A stretch of 64,000 nt of DNA from Amphritea balenae (GCF_003858655.1 NZ_RQXV01000003.1:248001-312000), one strand, 5' to 3'. Positions 26,106 through 36,306 are shown, counted from the first letter of the stretch. Program-made: numbers and translations. Notes: generated from the letters alone by a model not told the origin.

Positions 26106-26130
26106 ATAAATGAAAATGATTCTCGCTTAT
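26106..26130 (-). promoter_or_regulatory. Fur-like box before fbpC
   Basis: The sequence AATGAAAATGATTCTCGC at about 26109-26126 matches the Fur hexamer pattern. It lies 75-95 bases upstream of the fbpC start codon and after the ampE stop. Confidence 0.6.
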
Positions 26131-26147
26131 AGAATATTCTGTCTAAA

Positions 26148-27065
26148 TTAGTAGAGAGGGGTTTCAGCGCCCAACATCGTCAGGACACCAAAGACTACCA
26201 GCCACAATATTGCAGAGCGACGAATCAATACACTGAATTTACGGATCTCATCTGCACCATGGTGCTGGAACTGATCCTCACTCAATTCAGTATCTGAAGA
26301 ATACTGTTTATAGCTATCATCTCCGATAGCCGCCAGCGCAATTCTGAATAACCAGTCACTGCTACCAATCTTTTCAGTGGCCTTTATTTTTAACTGTTCG
26401 TAGGTACTCAGACCATTACCAACAATAAAGAAAGTTAAGGCCAGGCCACGGGCTGGAAGCCACAAAAGCACATCAGATAATTTATCAAAAAAGCCCTTAG
26501 AACTTTTTACTGATTCACGATTATCAGTATCACTGTTTAGCCGATCGCAGCCTACTTGTTGAAGGTTAAACTGCTGCCGCTTCCAACAGGCCCAAAGCGC
26601 AAGAAATATCCCCGGCAAGCCCAGTAAAATAAACCAGAAGAGCAATGCAAAGAAACTGATAAAAGAGAGATAGATGTACTGCTGACATATTGCATAGTGA
26701 GCAGTCTTGCGGTTTAACTCGCCGACTTCATCACCGTTGAGCTGCAGCCTATCAGACAGATCCAGCCAGGCTGCCTGATAATCACCACGACACCAGTCAT
26801 TAAAATACTCACCGGTAAGGTCACAGGGCGCCCAGTTTGGCAGAAATATATAGAGCAGTAGCAACTCAATTGCCAATACTACTGCGCCAAATTCCCAGCT
26901 ATAAAACATCAGCAGCAGGGTTTCCAGAATCACGACATACAGGCCGAGCATAATCCATTGCACAGGCTTCTCGGGTTGCCCGCCAACCGCAAGTTTTTCA
27001 GCCCATGCTGGGCGTCGCTTATAGCGCCCGGATAACATCAGTAACATCAGTGCTAAGAACTTCAT
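26148..27065 (-). CDS. ampE: AmpE-like inner-membrane protein
   Basis: 305 residues with about four membrane segments (IMLGLYVVILETLLLMFY, YIYLSFISFFALLFWFILLG, GLALTFFIVGNGL, SAILWLVVFGVLTML) and a soluble middle part. It follows ampD by 35 bases, as in enterobacteria and Pseudomonas, where AmpE is considered a sensor-like accessory of the peptidoglycan recycling and beta-lactamase induction system. Its exact activity is unsettled. The next gene downstream, fbpC, has its own iron-type promoter. Confidence 0.85.
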   Translation of the reverse strand: MKFLALMLLMLSGRYKRRPAWAEKLAVGGQPEKPVQWIMLGLYVVILETLLLMFYSWEFGAVVLAIELLLLYIFLPNWAPCDLTGEYFNDWCRGDYQAAWLDLSDRLQLNGDEVGELNRKTAHYAICQQYIYLSFISFFALLFWFILLGLPGIFLALWACWKRQQFNLQQVGCDRLNSDTDNRESVKSSKGFFDKLSDVLLWLPARGLALTFFIVGNGLSTYEQLKIKATEKIGSSDWLFRIALAAIGDDSYKQYSSDTELSEDQFQHHGADEIRKFSVLIRRSAILWLVVFGVLTMLGAETPLY

Positions 27066-27100
27066 GATGGTATCTCCTGAAAGAACGGGGTTAGCATGGC

Positions 27101-27652
27101 TTAACTTTCTTGCTTAACCAGGCGCAGAAAATAGCGCCAGTTAAACGACGCGCCCGGATCTGTTTTACGTCCCGGTGCAATATCACTATGTCCGGTTATG
27201 TCATCCGCATTCATACTGGGGTAAGCGCTTATCAAAGCACGGGTTAACTCGGCAAGTTGGCTATATTGAATCTGCGTATAAGCGCATGAATCCGTTCCTT
27301 CCAGCTCAATGCCTATGGAAAAATCATTGCAGTTTTCACTACCACAATACTCTGACTGACCCGCATGCCAGGCTCGTTCATCGAAACTGACAAACTGGAT
27401 TAGCTCTCCGGTTCTTTTAATAAGCAGATGAGCAGAGACCTGTAGTTCAGCAATAGTTTCAAAGTAAGGGTGCTCTGAGGCGTTAAGGCGATTCTGAAAA
27501 AAACGCTCGATATATTCGCCACCAAACTTCCCTGGTGGCAAGCTAATATTGTGCACCACCAGTAGACGGGGATACACACCTTCCGGCCTTAGGTTATAGT
27601 TTGGCGAAGGACAACGGATAGCCTGTACCAGCCAGCCATTTACAATCTGCAT
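27101..27652 (-). CDS. ampD: 1,6-anhydro-N-acetylmuramyl-L-alanine amidase
   Basis: 183 residues of the amidase_2 (AmpD) family. Zinc ligands match E. coli AmpD: His34 (LLVVHNISLPP), His155 (ITGHSDIAPG) and Asp165 (GRKTDPG). It cuts the peptide from anhydro-muropeptides in the cytoplasm during wall recycling. It is divergent from nadC, a common arrangement in gammaproteobacteria. Confidence 0.95.
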   Translation of the reverse strand: MQIVNGWLVQAIRCPSPNYNLRPEGVYPRLLVVHNISLPPGKFGGEYIERFFQNRLNASEHPYFETIAELQVSAHLLIKRTGELIQFVSFDERAWHAGQSEYCGSENCNDFSIGIELEGTDSCAYTQIQYSQLAELTRALISAYPSMNADDITGHSDIAPGRKTDPGASFNWRYFLRLVKQES

Positions 27653-27922
27653 TTTCTCAAACTCACTTCTGCTAACGCTTTACTTAATTTAACTGAATAT
27701 ATTTTAACTGAGCCTAGCCAAACTATTGACTGCTATTTTACAGATCCTTTAATACTCAATTTTACTACGACTTTCTAATACTAAGCGCTACATTGAACGC
27801 ACGGTTTCCGATAGAATACCGGCCTGTGATAGTAACACGGCTTAAGCCGCTCACAAGCGGTCATCAGTAAAGATAGTCTAAGCCTTGATCTGATCCACTT
27901 ACTTAAACCAAACGGAGCCCCC

Positions 27923-28768
27923 ATGGCCAACACTCAATTGCTAACCGACATTGCAGCAACAGTCAGCTTTGCCCTTGCTGAAGATATTGGTGGTGGGGAT
28001 ATAACTGCGCAACTGATACCAAAAGAGCAGCAGGCCAAAGCGCGGGTCATCTGCCGTCAGGATGCGGTTATCTGTGGCATCGCCTGGGTTAACGAAGTAT
28101 TCCGTCAGGTCGATGATACTGTACAGATCAACTGGCTGGTTAAGGATGGAGATAAAGTCGTCGAAGATCAGCCGCTATTCGAAATGACCGGGGCCGCTCG
28201 CTCCTTGCTGACCGCTGAGCGTGGTGCACTCAACTTTTTACAAACCCTTTCCGCTACTGCCACCATCAGTGCGTATTACGCTAGCCTGGTAGAAGGTACA
28301 GGCGTTAAGCTGCTGGATACCCGGAAGACGATTCCCGGCCTGCGAAATGCCCAGAAATATGCGGTATCCTGTGGCGGTTGCTTCAACCATCGTATAGGCC
28401 TGTATGACGCCTTCCTGATTAAAGAGAACCATATTATGGCCTGCGGTTCTGTTACCGCGGCTGTATCTACCGCTAAAATTAACGAACCGGGCAAGCCGGT
28501 GGAAGTCGAAGTAGAATCATTCGAAGAACTTCAGCAGGCACTGGATGCAGGTGCAGATATCATCATGCTGGATAACTTTGATCATGCGGGGCTGCGCTTA
28601 GCCGTTCAAAAGAACAAGGAGCACACGACGCCGGCTAAGCTGGAAGCCTCTGGCGGAATCGATCAGGACACTCTACGCAGCATTGCCGAAACCGGCGTCG
28701 ATTACATCTCTATCGGTTTACTAACCAAGGACTGCAAAGCCGTCGATCTTTCAATGCGATTTATATAA
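27923..28768 (+). CDS. nadC: Nicotinate-nucleotide diphosphorylase (carboxylating)
   Basis: 281 residues. Motifs of quinolinate phosphoribosyltransferase are present: [28 protein letters not shown] (PRPP/quinolinate contacts), and the barrel ends [15 protein letters not shown] and LEASGGI. It converts quinolinate and PRPP to nicotinate mononucleotide in NAD synthesis. It lies divergent from ampD and is followed by a strong terminator. Confidence 0.96.
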   Translation: MANTQLLTDIAATVSFALAEDIGGGDITAQLIPKEQQAKARVICRQDAVICGIAWVNEVFRQVDDTVQINWLVKDGDKVVEDQPLFEMTGAARSLLTAERGALNFLQTLSATATISAYYASLVEGTGVKLLDTRKTIPGLRNAQKYAVSCGGCFNHRIGLYDAFLIKENHIMACGSVTAAVSTAKINEPGKPVEVEVESFEELQQALDAGADIIMLDNFDHAGLRLAVQKNKEHTTPAKLEASGGIDQDTLRSIAETGVDYISIGLLTKDCKAVDLSMRFI

Positions 28769-28848
28769 GTCGCCAGAACTTCATTTAGGTTACCAGGGCG
28801 TAGTTTCTCAACAGCCAGTCGGTACGCTAAACCTTACTGTTAACAACT

Positions 28849-28871
28849 AATTAAAGTTGTTAGTTCTAAGT
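28849..28871. other. Intergenic hairpin downstream of nadC
   Basis: TAACAACT and AGTTGTTA arms form an AT-rich stem about 80 bases after the nadC stop. No T run follows, so its role is unclear. Confidence 0.35.
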
Positions 28872-28906
28872 GAACTTTCAGTTGATGCTTTTTAAATAGC
28901 AGAATC

Positions 28907-28937
28907 AAAAAAACCGCCATAAGAGCGGTTTTTTTTA
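28907..28937. terminator. Bidirectional terminator after nadC
   Basis: Stem AAAAAAACCGC/GCGGTTTTTTT with a 7-base loop. It serves nadC (+) and probably the small gene at 29044-29400 (-). Confidence 0.88.
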
Positions 28938-29043
28938 TATTGAAAAACAACTTATTATTTCCAATTAGTCATCAATCGTGCGTTTCAATTCCCGTACCCA
29001 GATTGGGTAACACGCGGGTTACAAATACTCTTTAAGTTGTATT

Positions 29044-29400
29044 TTAACCTTCCCGACGACAATCTGCTGCGCCGATTAGTTCCCAGTCATCACTCTCCTG
29101 AATCTTCAGAATGTCGTACATCTCAACCACTGTACGATTTACACCGTGCTTCCAGAGCAGCTTACAGAGTTCCTGGGCACTATCGTTGCGCTTTTCACCG
29201 TTTGCTCGAGGCAACATACCTACGGCAATAACCTCGCCGTCAGACCACCAGACAGGTGTCGCCGGGTATGTATCTGACTGTTTAGCCATATCAGCCTCAA
29301 CAGCGGCACGTTTTTCAACGGAAAGAGGTTCTTTGTAGAGGAAGTAGGTCACTGCAACGGTCATTACAAGCAACAAGAGAAACATTGTTTTTTTATTCAT
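29044..29400 (-). CDS. Small membrane-anchored protein of unknown function
   Basis: 118 residues. An N-terminal hydrophobic segment (KKTMFLLLLVMTVAVTYFLY) looks like a signal anchor and is followed by a soluble part with two cysteines (ELCKLLWKHG and GAADCRREG) that could form a disulfide. No family is recognised. The frame, start codon and isolation between terminators support a real gene. Confidence 0.6.
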   Translation of the reverse strand: MNKKTMFLLLLVMTVAVTYFLYKEPLSVEKRAAVEADMAKQSDTYPATPVWWSDGEVIAVGMLPRANGEKRNDSAQELCKLLWKHGVNRTVVEMYDILKIQESDDWELIGAADCRREG

Positions 29401-29489
29401 TGGGTACCAGATACAACTAAATAATCAGTTAACCAGTAAACCAAGTTTTTCTGATTAAAAACAGTAGCTAAAAGGATAATTTCAGGCAA

Positions 29490-29523
29490 AAAAAAAACGC
29501 ACAGTTCAAAGCTATGCGTTTTT
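29490..29523 (-). terminator. Terminator of pilA
   Basis: Minus-strand stem AAAAACGCA/TGCGTTTTT followed by a T run of about ten. It lies 18 bases after the pilin stop codon. Confidence 0.88.
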
Positions 29524-29540
29524 AAATAAAAAGTCTAAAA

Positions 29541-29981
29541 TTAGTCGCAATAACCTACAGCAATACAGGTACCGCCACTAGCAGTCCACTCTAATGCGCC
29601 TTTAGTGCTAGGATCTGCTCCAACTAGAATATAGGTATATGCACTGCCATTAAATATAGTTTCAGAAGTTGCTGTAATAGTACCTGTTGCTGTAATTGCC
29701 ACATTATTAACAAATTCACCAACATCAGCACCATTAAGTGCGGCACTGATTGTAGTGTTGTTAGTTCCATCACAACTCGCTAATGCGGTGCCTGTTTGGT
29801 AACACACGTCAATAGCAGATTTAACACCTTGCGTCGCATTCACTACTTCCGAAAACTTAGCCTTATTTGAATATGTTTGATATGCAGGCAATGCAATAGC
29901 CGCCAATATACCGATGATCGCTACCACGATCATCAATTCAATCAGGGTAAAACCTTGTTGCTTCTTAAGTGTACTTTTCAT
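29541..29981 (-). CDS. pilA: Type IV major pilin
   Basis: About 146 residues. The type III signal is textbook: a short basic leader [10 protein letters not shown] cut by PilD before Phe1, Glu5, and the hydrophobic helix [20 protein letters not shown]. The globular part has cysteines in [12 protein letters not shown] and, near the end, CIAVGYC, suggesting a C-terminal disulfide loop. GGAG before the ATG at 29981 favours this start over 30017. It is divergent from pilBCD. Its low-complexity Thr/Ala/Gly globular domain is typical of fast-evolving pilins. Confidence 0.95.
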   Translation of the reverse strand: MKSTLKKQQGFTLIELMIVVAIIGILAAIALPAYQTYSNKAKFSEVVNATQGVKSAIDVCYQTGTALASCDGTNNTTISAALNGADVGEFVNNVAITATGTITATSETIFNGSAYTYILVGADPSTKGALEWTASGGTCIAVGYCD

Positions 29982-30320
29982 ATTTATCTCTCCAGCGAGT
30001 AAAGTATTCATCATCATCCCTGCTCCGAACGACTCTTTCCCTTGCCATACGGCTCTTCATCCATGCTCCATACGAGCTTGCTATGATAGTAGCGTTTTTT
30101 TTATGACAGTCCAGTGCCCCAAAGCAAGTGTCTGTTGATTCTCAAACCGACGAATAGATGTTACTTTACAAATAGATAATAATACAAGGCAGTTCCGGTT
30201 AAGATTAACCATAATAGTTATAACCTTAATCCATTCACTATTCAGCCGATAATAAGGCGGCCGATATAAGATAGTTATTGTTACTAATTAGCAGACAGAT
30301 AAGATGGATTTGGAGATCTG
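29982..30320. other. Divergent pilA/pilB intergenic region
   Basis: Holds the promoters of both pilus units but no clear sigma54 or sigma70 site could be assigned. A perfect 14-bp palindrome, GGTTAAGATTAACC, stands at 30197-30210, in front of pilB. A GGAG ribosome-binding site precedes the pilB ATG. Confidence 0.45.
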
Positions 30321-32042
30321 ATGAGCGTACAACCCTTTCAGCCTTTGAGCGGCCTGGCCCGACGTTTAGTCAACGACGGCGTTTTTTCATCCGATGTCGC
30401 CATGGATGCACTTAAAACTGCCCGTAAAGATAACAAACCATTTATTGCCCATATTATCGAAAACAGGTTAGTCAGTGCTTATCGGGCAGCAGCTGCTGCT
30501 GCTGACGAATTCGGCATGCCATTGCTTGATCTTGATGTCATGGATCAAGAATCACTGCCCCAGGGCTTAGTCGACGAAAAGCTAATAACCAAGCACCATG
30601 CACTGCCCCTGATAAAACGGGAAAACCGTCTTTACGTTGCCATCTCAGACCCCACCAACATTCAGGCTTTAGATGAATTCAAGTTCCATACGGGTACGAC
30701 TACCGAAGCGGTAATTGTCGAAGAAGATAAACTTACCCGACTGATTGATACTTTTTTAGACGAGCAAAACTCTGCTCTCGACGGCCTCGATGACACCGAC
30801 CTTGATAACCTGGAAATTGATGAAGGTTTAGATACCCAAACCCAGGAAGATGACACCGAAGATGCCGCCAACGATGCGCCTATCGTTCGCTTTGTTAACA
30901 AGATATTGCTGGATGCGATAAAAACCGGCGCTTCAGATATTCATTTTGAGCCATACGAAAAAACTTACCGCATCCGCTGTCGGATTGACGGCATATTACA
31001 AGAGGTTGCTAAACCTCCTGCAAACCTGGCATCCCGACTCTGCGCTCGCTTAAAGGTTATGTCACAGATGGACATCTCCGAACGTCGGGTACCTCAAGAT
31101 GGCCGGATCAAGATGAAGATCTCAAAAAATCGGGCGATCGATTTCCGTGTTAACACCCTGCCGACCCTCTGGGGTGAAAAAGTCGTACTGCGTATTTTAG
31201 ATCCGACTAGTGCACAGATGGGTATCGAAGCGCTCGGTTATGACGAAGATCAGAAAGAACTGTTTATGCAGACCCTGCACAAGCCGCAAGGGATGATTCT
31301 GGTCACCGGCCCTACCGGTAGTGGTAAGACCGTCTCCCTTTATACAGGCCTGAATATTCTCAATACAGTTGAGCGTAATATCTCCACTGCAGAGGATCCG
31401 GTGGAGATCAATCTAGAGGGGATAAACCAGGTTCACGTAAACACTAAGGTCGGCTTGACCTTTGCCGAAGCTCTACGCTCCTTCCTACGCCAGGATCCCG
31501 ATGTAGTGATGGTGGGTGAGATCCGAGACCTTGAAACTGCAGAAATTGCTATTAAGGCTGCGCAAACCGGCCATATGGTCCTATCCACCTTGCACACCAA
31601 CAGTGCCCCTGAAACCCTAACCCGACTACGCAATATGGGTGTTCCTGCATTTAACATTGCCACATCAGTGTCTATGATAATTGCACAACGATTAGGCCGA
31701 CGCTTATGTCAGGGTTGTAAGAAGCCTGCAAATATCCCTGAAGCTACTTTATTAGAGGAAGGCTTTACCCAGGAACAAATCAATACTGGCTTGCAGTTGT
31801 TTGAACATAACCCTGAAGGTTGTAATAAATGCAACAAAGGTTACAAAGGCCGGGTCGGTGTCTACGAGACCATGAAAATGACTCAGGAGATTGCTGAGGT
31901 CATCATGAGCAACGGCAACTCACTGGACATTTTTGCCGAAGCCAAAAAACAGGGATTCCGGCCACTGCGAGACTCAGGCCTACTAAAAGTAATACAAGGC
32001 GTTACCAGCCTTGAAGAGATGAATAGGGTTATTAAGTTGTAA
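30321..32042 (+). CDS. pilB: Type IV pilus assembly ATPase
   Basis: 573 residues. An N-terminal MshEN/GspE-N domain (1-150) precedes the GspE ATPase, with Walker A GPTGSGKT, Asp box and Walker B ([12 protein letters not shown]), and His box ([16 protein letters not shown]). A tetracysteine zinc site (CQGCKK and CNKCNKG) lies near residue 460-510. It powers pilus extension at the inner membrane. Confidence 0.97.
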   Translation: MSVQPFQPLSGLARRLVNDGVFSSDVAMDALKTARKDNKPFIAHIIENRLVSAYRAAAAAADEFGMPLLDLDVMDQESLPQGLVDEKLITKHHALPLIKRENRLYVAISDPTNIQALDEFKFHTGTTTEAVIVEEDKLTRLIDTFLDEQNSALDGLDDTDLDNLEIDEGLDTQTQEDDTEDAANDAPIVRFVNKILLDAIKTGASDIHFEPYEKTYRIRCRIDGILQEVAKPPANLASRLCARLKVMSQMDISERRVPQDGRIKMKISKNRAIDFRVNTLPTLWGEKVVLRILDPTSAQMGIEALGYDEDQKELFMQTLHKPQGMILVTGPTGSGKTVSLYTGLNILNTVERNISTAEDPVEINLEGINQVHVNTKVGLTFAEALRSFLRQDPDVVMVGEIRDLETAEIAIKAAQTGHMVLSTLHTNSAPETLTRLRNMGVPAFNIATSVSMIIAQRLGRRLCQGCKKPANIPEATLLEEGFTQEQINTGLQLFEHNPEGCNKCNKGYKGRVGVYETMKMTQEIAEVIMSNGNSLDIFAEAKKQGFRPLRDSGLLKVIQGVTSLEEMNRVIKL

Positions 32043-32112
32043 GCTATTAAGCTTTTGTATTGTTAATACATCCACTTTACCCAGATATGGTTTAGACACG
32101 GAATATATATTG

Positions 32113-33339
32113 ATGGCTAAGAAATCAGCTGATAAAGCACCTACTACCTTTAACTGGGAAGGAAAAGACAAAAGTGGTAACCCTAGCAAAGGATCAATCA
32201 ATGCTGCAAGCCTGAGTGAAGCCAAAGCACAGCTGCGCAAGCAGGGCATCATGCCCAAGAAGGTTCGCAAACAGACCCATAGCATGTTCAGCAGTCACAA
32301 TAAGCCGGTTAAACCGCTGGATATAGCACTTTTTACCCGCCAGATGGCCACAATGCTGAAGTCAGGCGTACCATTATTACAGGGGTTTGACATTGTTGCT
32401 AACGGCGTCGAAAAAGCTCAGATGAAAAAGATTATTTTTGATCTGAAGGCCGATGTAAACGGCGGTACCAACTTTGCAAAAGCCCTGGAGCGCCACCCTA
32501 AACACTTCGATGACTTATACCGAAATCTAGTTGATGCGGGAGAAAGTTCTGGTGCGCTTGAGACTATGCTAGAGCGAATAGCGACCTATAAAGAAAAAAT
32601 TGAAACCTTAAAGAAAAAGATTAAAAAGGCCTTAACCTATCCTATCGCTGTAATTGTTATAGGATTAGTTGTATCAGCAATTCTACTTATAAAAGTAGTA
32701 CCTCAATTCGAAAGTGTATTTTCTAGCTTTGGTGCGGACCTTCCCGCATTTACTCTGTTTGTAGTGGGTCTATCAAATATTGCTCAGGACTGGTGGTTTA
32801 TCGCAATAATAGTCATCGCAGCAGCCGGCTTTATCTTTAGCAAGGCCCACGAAAAATCCCGAAGCTTTAGAGAATGGATAGACAGAACATCTCTAAAGCT
32901 TCCAATAATTGGGCAGATACTGCATAACTCTTCTATCGCTCGTTTTGCCAGAACCCTGGCCACCACTTTTGCTGCTGGGGTACCTTTAGTTGATGCACTG
33001 GATTCGGCTGCTGGAGCTTCAGGAAACGTGGTTTACGAAAACGCTATCATGCAAGTTAAAAACGGCGTTTCAACCGGTCAGTCACTGCAAAATGCTGTCA
33101 ATATGACAGGCCTTTTCCCTCCTATGGCAACGCAGATGATTGCTATCGGCGAAGAGGCCGGCTCGCTAGATATGATGCTGGATAAGGTAGCCAGCTATTA
33201 TGAGGAGGAAGTCGACAATGCTGTGGATAACCTTTCGACCCTGATCGAACCAATGATTATGGCTATTTTGGGCATACTGGTAGGTGGTCTGGTTATCGCT
33301 ATGTATCTGCCAATATTCCAGCTGGGTAATGTGGTTTAA
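32113..33339 (+). CDS. pilC: Type IV pilus inner-membrane platform protein
   Basis: About 408 residues with two repeated GspF domains (around 75-200 and 280-400) and three membrane segments (YPIAVIVIGLVVSAILLIKV; DWWFIAIIVIAAAGFIF; MAILGILVGGLVIAMYLP). Motifs LFTRQMATMLKSGVPLLQGF and RFARTLATTFAAGVPLVDAL mark the two domains. It links the PilB motor to pilin insertion. ATG at 32113 replaces a TTG one codon upstream. Confidence 0.96.
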   Translation: MAKKSADKAPTTFNWEGKDKSGNPSKGSINAASLSEAKAQLRKQGIMPKKVRKQTHSMFSSHNKPVKPLDIALFTRQMATMLKSGVPLLQGFDIVANGVEKAQMKKIIFDLKADVNGGTNFAKALERHPKHFDDLYRNLVDAGESSGALETMLERIATYKEKIETLKKKIKKALTYPIAVIVIGLVVSAILLIKVVPQFESVFSSFGADLPAFTLFVVGLSNIAQDWWFIAIIVIAAAGFIFSKAHEKSRSFREWIDRTSLKLPIIGQILHNSSIARFARTLATTFAAGVPLVDALDSAAGASGNVVYENAIMQVKNGVSTGQSLQNAVNMTGLFPPMATQMIAIGEEAGSLDMMLDKVASYYEEEVDNAVDNLSTLIEPMIMAILGILVGGLVIAMYLPIFQLGNVV

Positions 33340-33396
33340 ATTAACTAAGCCAAAACCACCAGAGATTATAGTTTCATAGTAGGAACAGTTACTCTA

Positions 33397-34278
33397 ATGC
33401 TTATAGATACGATTGCCGCTAGCCCATGGCTAGCGGTCACTCTTACTTTGCTTTTCTCGCTGCTGATCGGTAGCTTCCTCAATGTGGTTATCCACCGCCT
33501 CCCCCGGATGATGGAGCGTGAATGGCAGATGATGGCGTTCGAAAGTACTAACCCCGATGCAACTGAATACCCGGAAGAGCTACAGCAAACCTACAACTTA
33601 GCTGTCCCCGTCTCCAGCTGCCCCGGCTGTGATCATAAAATTCGCTGGTATGAAAACATCCCATTGATCAGCTATTTTGTCCTGCTAAGAGGGCGCTGCA
33701 GTTCCTGTAATACACCTATCTCTATCCGATATCCTTTGATAGAGCTCTTTACCGCCCTGATCTCCGCCTTTATTGTCTATCAATACGGCTTTAACCTAAT
33801 AGCTTTCTCTCTGGTTTTTCTCAGCTGGTGCCTTATCTCGCTCACCGCGATCGATATCGATCATCAATTATTGCCCGATAAAATAACCCTGCCTCTTCTA
33901 TGGTTGGGCTTAATACTCAACAGCTTTGAATTTTTCACCTCGCTGCCAATGGCGCTTTGGGGAGCGGTGCTGGGCTACCTCTCTCTCTGGTCGGTGTACT
34001 GGCTGTTTAAGTTGATTACCGGCAAGGAAGGCATGGGTTATGGTGATTTTAAGCTATTAGCCGCTCTGGGCGCCTGGGCCGGCGCCGATATGTTACCTCT
34101 TATTATCCTGGCATCATCATTGATTGGTGCAATTATTGGTTCACTAATGATTGCTTTTCGCCGTCATGAGTCGCAAAATCCTATACCATTCGGTCCTTAC
34201 CTGGCAGGGGCCGGCTGGATTGCGCTGCTATATGGTCATGAGCTAACTGACTGGTACCTTCAGTTATTAAATCTGTAA
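33397..34278 (+). CDS. pilD: Prepilin peptidase / N-methyltransferase
   Basis: 293 residues. The cytoplasmic methyltransferase loop has the zinc cysteines CPGC and CSSC, and the two catalytic aspartates of the aspartyl protease are in LTAIDIDHQLLPD and GYGDFKLLAALGAW. About eight membrane segments. It cleaves and methylates PilA and other prepilins. It is in the usual pilBCD-coaE order. Confidence 0.96.
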   Translation: MLIDTIAASPWLAVTLTLLFSLLIGSFLNVVIHRLPRMMEREWQMMAFESTNPDATEYPEELQQTYNLAVPVSSCPGCDHKIRWYENIPLISYFVLLRGRCSSCNTPISIRYPLIELFTALISAFIVYQYGFNLIAFSLVFLSWCLISLTAIDIDHQLLPDKITLPLLWLGLILNSFEFFTSLPMALWGAVLGYLSLWSVYWLFKLITGKEGMGYGDFKLLAALGAWAGADMLPLIILASSLIGAIIGSLMIAFRRHESQNPIPFGPYLAGAGWIALLYGHELTDWYLQLLNL

Positions 34279-34371
34279 TCTGACAACTAGTTATTGGCTT
34301 ATAGTTACGGCTGTTAACTACACTAGCTACTGGCGTAACGCTTTAAAAAATTGAAATAACGGAAACCTGAT

Positions 34372-34989
34372 ATGTTTGTAGTTGGACTAACTGGTGGAAT
34401 TGGTAGCGGCAAGTCCGCTGTTTCCCGGCTTTTCGAAGCCTTTGGTGTAACAGTCATCGATGCCGATCAGGTTGCCCGGGAAGTTGTAGAGCCAGGCGAA
34501 CAGGCGCTAGATAATATAGCCCAACGTTTTGGCAGTGACATCCTCCTATCTAATGGTTCACTGGATCGAAGCGCGCTACGTAAGATAGTATTTGAGGAAC
34601 CCCGTCAAAGAGACTGGTTAGAAGACCTTCTGCACCCACTTATCAGAACCCGTATCATGTTAAAACTCGAACAGTCCAATTCCGGATACGCTATGCTGGC
34701 ATCTCCGTTACTGCTTGAGACTGATCAGCATCTACTTGTAAATCACATTCTTGTTGTTGATGTTGACGTTGAAACGCAAATTAGCCGTACGGTCAGCAGA
34801 GATAGTACTGATGAGGTACAGGTACGGGCTATTATTGCCGCCCAGATGCCCCGAGAAGAACGAGTCAGCAAAGCGGATGACCTGATCGATAATCGCGGCA
34901 ATGAAGAGCAACTAAAGATTGTGGTAGAAAAGCTACATCGTGAGTTTATGAAAAAAGCACAACAGGACTGGGAGAACGATATTGGCTAA
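34372..34989 (+). CDS. coaE: Dephospho-CoA kinase
   Basis: 205 residues with the P-loop [14 protein letters not shown] at the N-terminus, [10 protein letters not shown] and the lid region [19 protein letters not shown]. It carries out the last step of CoA synthesis. It overlaps yacG by 8 bases. Confidence 0.95.
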   Translation: MFVVGLTGGIGSGKSAVSRLFEAFGVTVIDADQVAREVVEPGEQALDNIAQRFGSDILLSNGSLDRSALRKIVFEEPRQRDWLEDLLHPLIRTRIMLKLEQSNSGYAMLASPLLLETDQHLLVNHILVVDVDVETQISRTVSRDSTDEVQVRAIIAAQMPREERVSKADDLIDNRGNEEQLKIVVEKLHREFMKKAQQDWENDIG

Positions 34990-35206
34990 CAAACCACTGG
35001 TCAACTGTCCGACCTGCGAAAAGCAGCAGGAATGGTCTACCGATAACCCTTACCGGCCTTTTTGCAGTGAACGCTGCAAACTTATAGACCTGGGCGCCTG
35101 GGCCGCAGAAGATTATCAGATAGCCGCCGAACCCAGCACCGATGACTACAGCAGCAGTTATGATGACCCGGAAAGTAAAGACCATATGGACAGGCCGTTA
35201 CATTAA
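34982..35206 (+). CDS. yacG: DNA gyrase inhibitor YacG
   Basis: 74 residues. The zinc finger CPTC...[13 protein letters not shown] is the hallmark of YacG, which binds gyrase GyrB and blocks its activity. The start appears to be TTG at 34982, overlapping the end of coaE; no ATG fits before the zinc finger. The acidic tail is common in the family. Confidence 0.92.
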   Translation: MANKPLVNCPTCEKQQEWSTDNPYRPFCSERCKLIDLGAWAAEDYQIAAEPSTDDYSSSYDDPESKDHMDRPLH

Positions 35207-35216
35207 AGTAACAGTT

Positions 35217-35292
35217 CTTAAATTTTCAGGTTTTAAATCACCAGAACTTAAATCACCAGAACTTAAACCAACAGGTCTTAAACCAACAAACC
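35217..35292. repeat. Degenerate 15-bp tandem repeats after yacG
   Basis: Four to five units built on TTAAATCACCAGAAC and TTAAACCAACAGGTC. They fill the gap between the convergent yacG and MutT-fusion genes. Confidence 0.75.
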
Positions 35293-35313
35293 ATGACCAG
35301 CATTCTTGAACAG

Positions 35314-36276
35314 TCAATTAGCCTGGTTAGCAAATCCAGAAATACCCGCGATACCCTGACCGCCTGACTCTATACAGGTTGTCAGGTCAGCGGCTGTAAC
35401 ACCGCCCAATGCATACACAGGCAACGCACATTTTGCCGTGAGTCGGGCAAACTGCTCCCAGCCCATCGGTTCTGCATCCGGATGACTGGACGTTCGCTGC
35501 ACCGGCGACAAAGTAATGTAATCGACACCGGACTGCTCAGCCTTTCTGATCTGCTCAGCATTGTGACAGGAAGCCCCCAGGTAACGACCTGAAAACTCTG
35601 CGCGATTAGCCAAGTCCATCAATCGTTGAGAGCTCAGATGCAGCGCATCCACATTGACTTTATTGGCAGACTCTACTGACCCATTCCAGATCAACAACTT
35701 ACCTTGGTTCGCTAAGTCCTGAGATAACTCGGCATAGAGGGACAGCTGCTCAGGGTCATCAAGATGCTTAGCCCGCAACATAATAGCCTGCGCGCCAGAG
35801 CTCTGCACATCCGCGACATACTCAGCATAGACATCAGGGTTAAGCTCAAGATTAAGCTCTGGAGTAATTGCGATCTGTTGCGGTAACTGTAAGCTATTAA
35901 CTATCGGTTTATTCGCAGCGGGAAACTCATACTGATCCAGCTCAGACAAGGCTACCCACTTGAGGGGCTGCCCTTCCCTGCCATATGGCTGACCACTAAA
36001 GCAATTCACCCGAAAAACATCGAGTAAGACTGATTTGTCAGAATAATGAAAAGGCACCTGAATCAAGGGATGCGTAGCAGACTGATCTATCTCAATGCCC
36101 AGCTCTTCATACAACTCTCTGGCGAGCGCTGTACGCACATTTTCACTAGCTTCAACCTTACCGCCGGGAAACTCCCATAATCCGCCCTGATGCTGACTTT
36201 CATCGCGCAGAGCCAGTAGCAACTGACCTTCATTATTGAAGATAGCAGCTGCCGCAACGTGGATAAGTTTAGTCAC
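35314..36276 (-). CDS. MutT-like Nudix hydrolase fused to a thiamine-phosphate-synthase-like domain
   Basis: 320 residues. Residues 1-130 are a Nudix domain with the full box GGKVEASENVRTALARELYEELGI and an N-terminus like MutT (KLIHVAAAAIFNNEGQLLLA), implying 8-oxo-dGTP clean-up. Residues 135-320 resemble ThiE/TenI (SSQRLMDLANRAEFSGRYLGAS, DYITLSPVQRTSSHPDAEP, VYALGGVTAADL). The same fusion occurs in Pseudomonas and relatives downstream of argJ. Whether the second domain has thiamine phosphate synthase activity is not known. Confidence 0.88.
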   Translation of the reverse strand: MTKLIHVAAAAIFNNEGQLLLALRDESQHQGGLWEFPGGKVEASENVRTALARELYEELGIEIDQSATHPLIQVPFHYSDKSVLLDVFRVNCFSGQPYGREGQPLKWVALSELDQYEFPAANKPIVNSLQLPQQIAITPELNLELNPDVYAEYVADVQSSGAQAIMLRAKHLDDPEQLSLYAELSQDLANQGKLLIWNGSVESANKVNVDALHLSSQRLMDLANRAEFSGRYLGASCHNAEQIRKAEQSGVDYITLSPVQRTSSHPDAEPMGWEQFARLTAKCALPVYALGGVTAADLTTCIESGGQGIAGISGFANQAN

Positions 36277-36306
36277 TATAAGACTCTCTCCACAAAACCC
36301 CAGTTA

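Noticed and set aside
30052-30125. Possible sigma54 promoter for pilA
   Set aside because: The best minus-strand candidates have an acceptable -24 part (GGGCAC or TGGCAA) but no TTGC at -12, unlike the three clear promoters in the phenol region.
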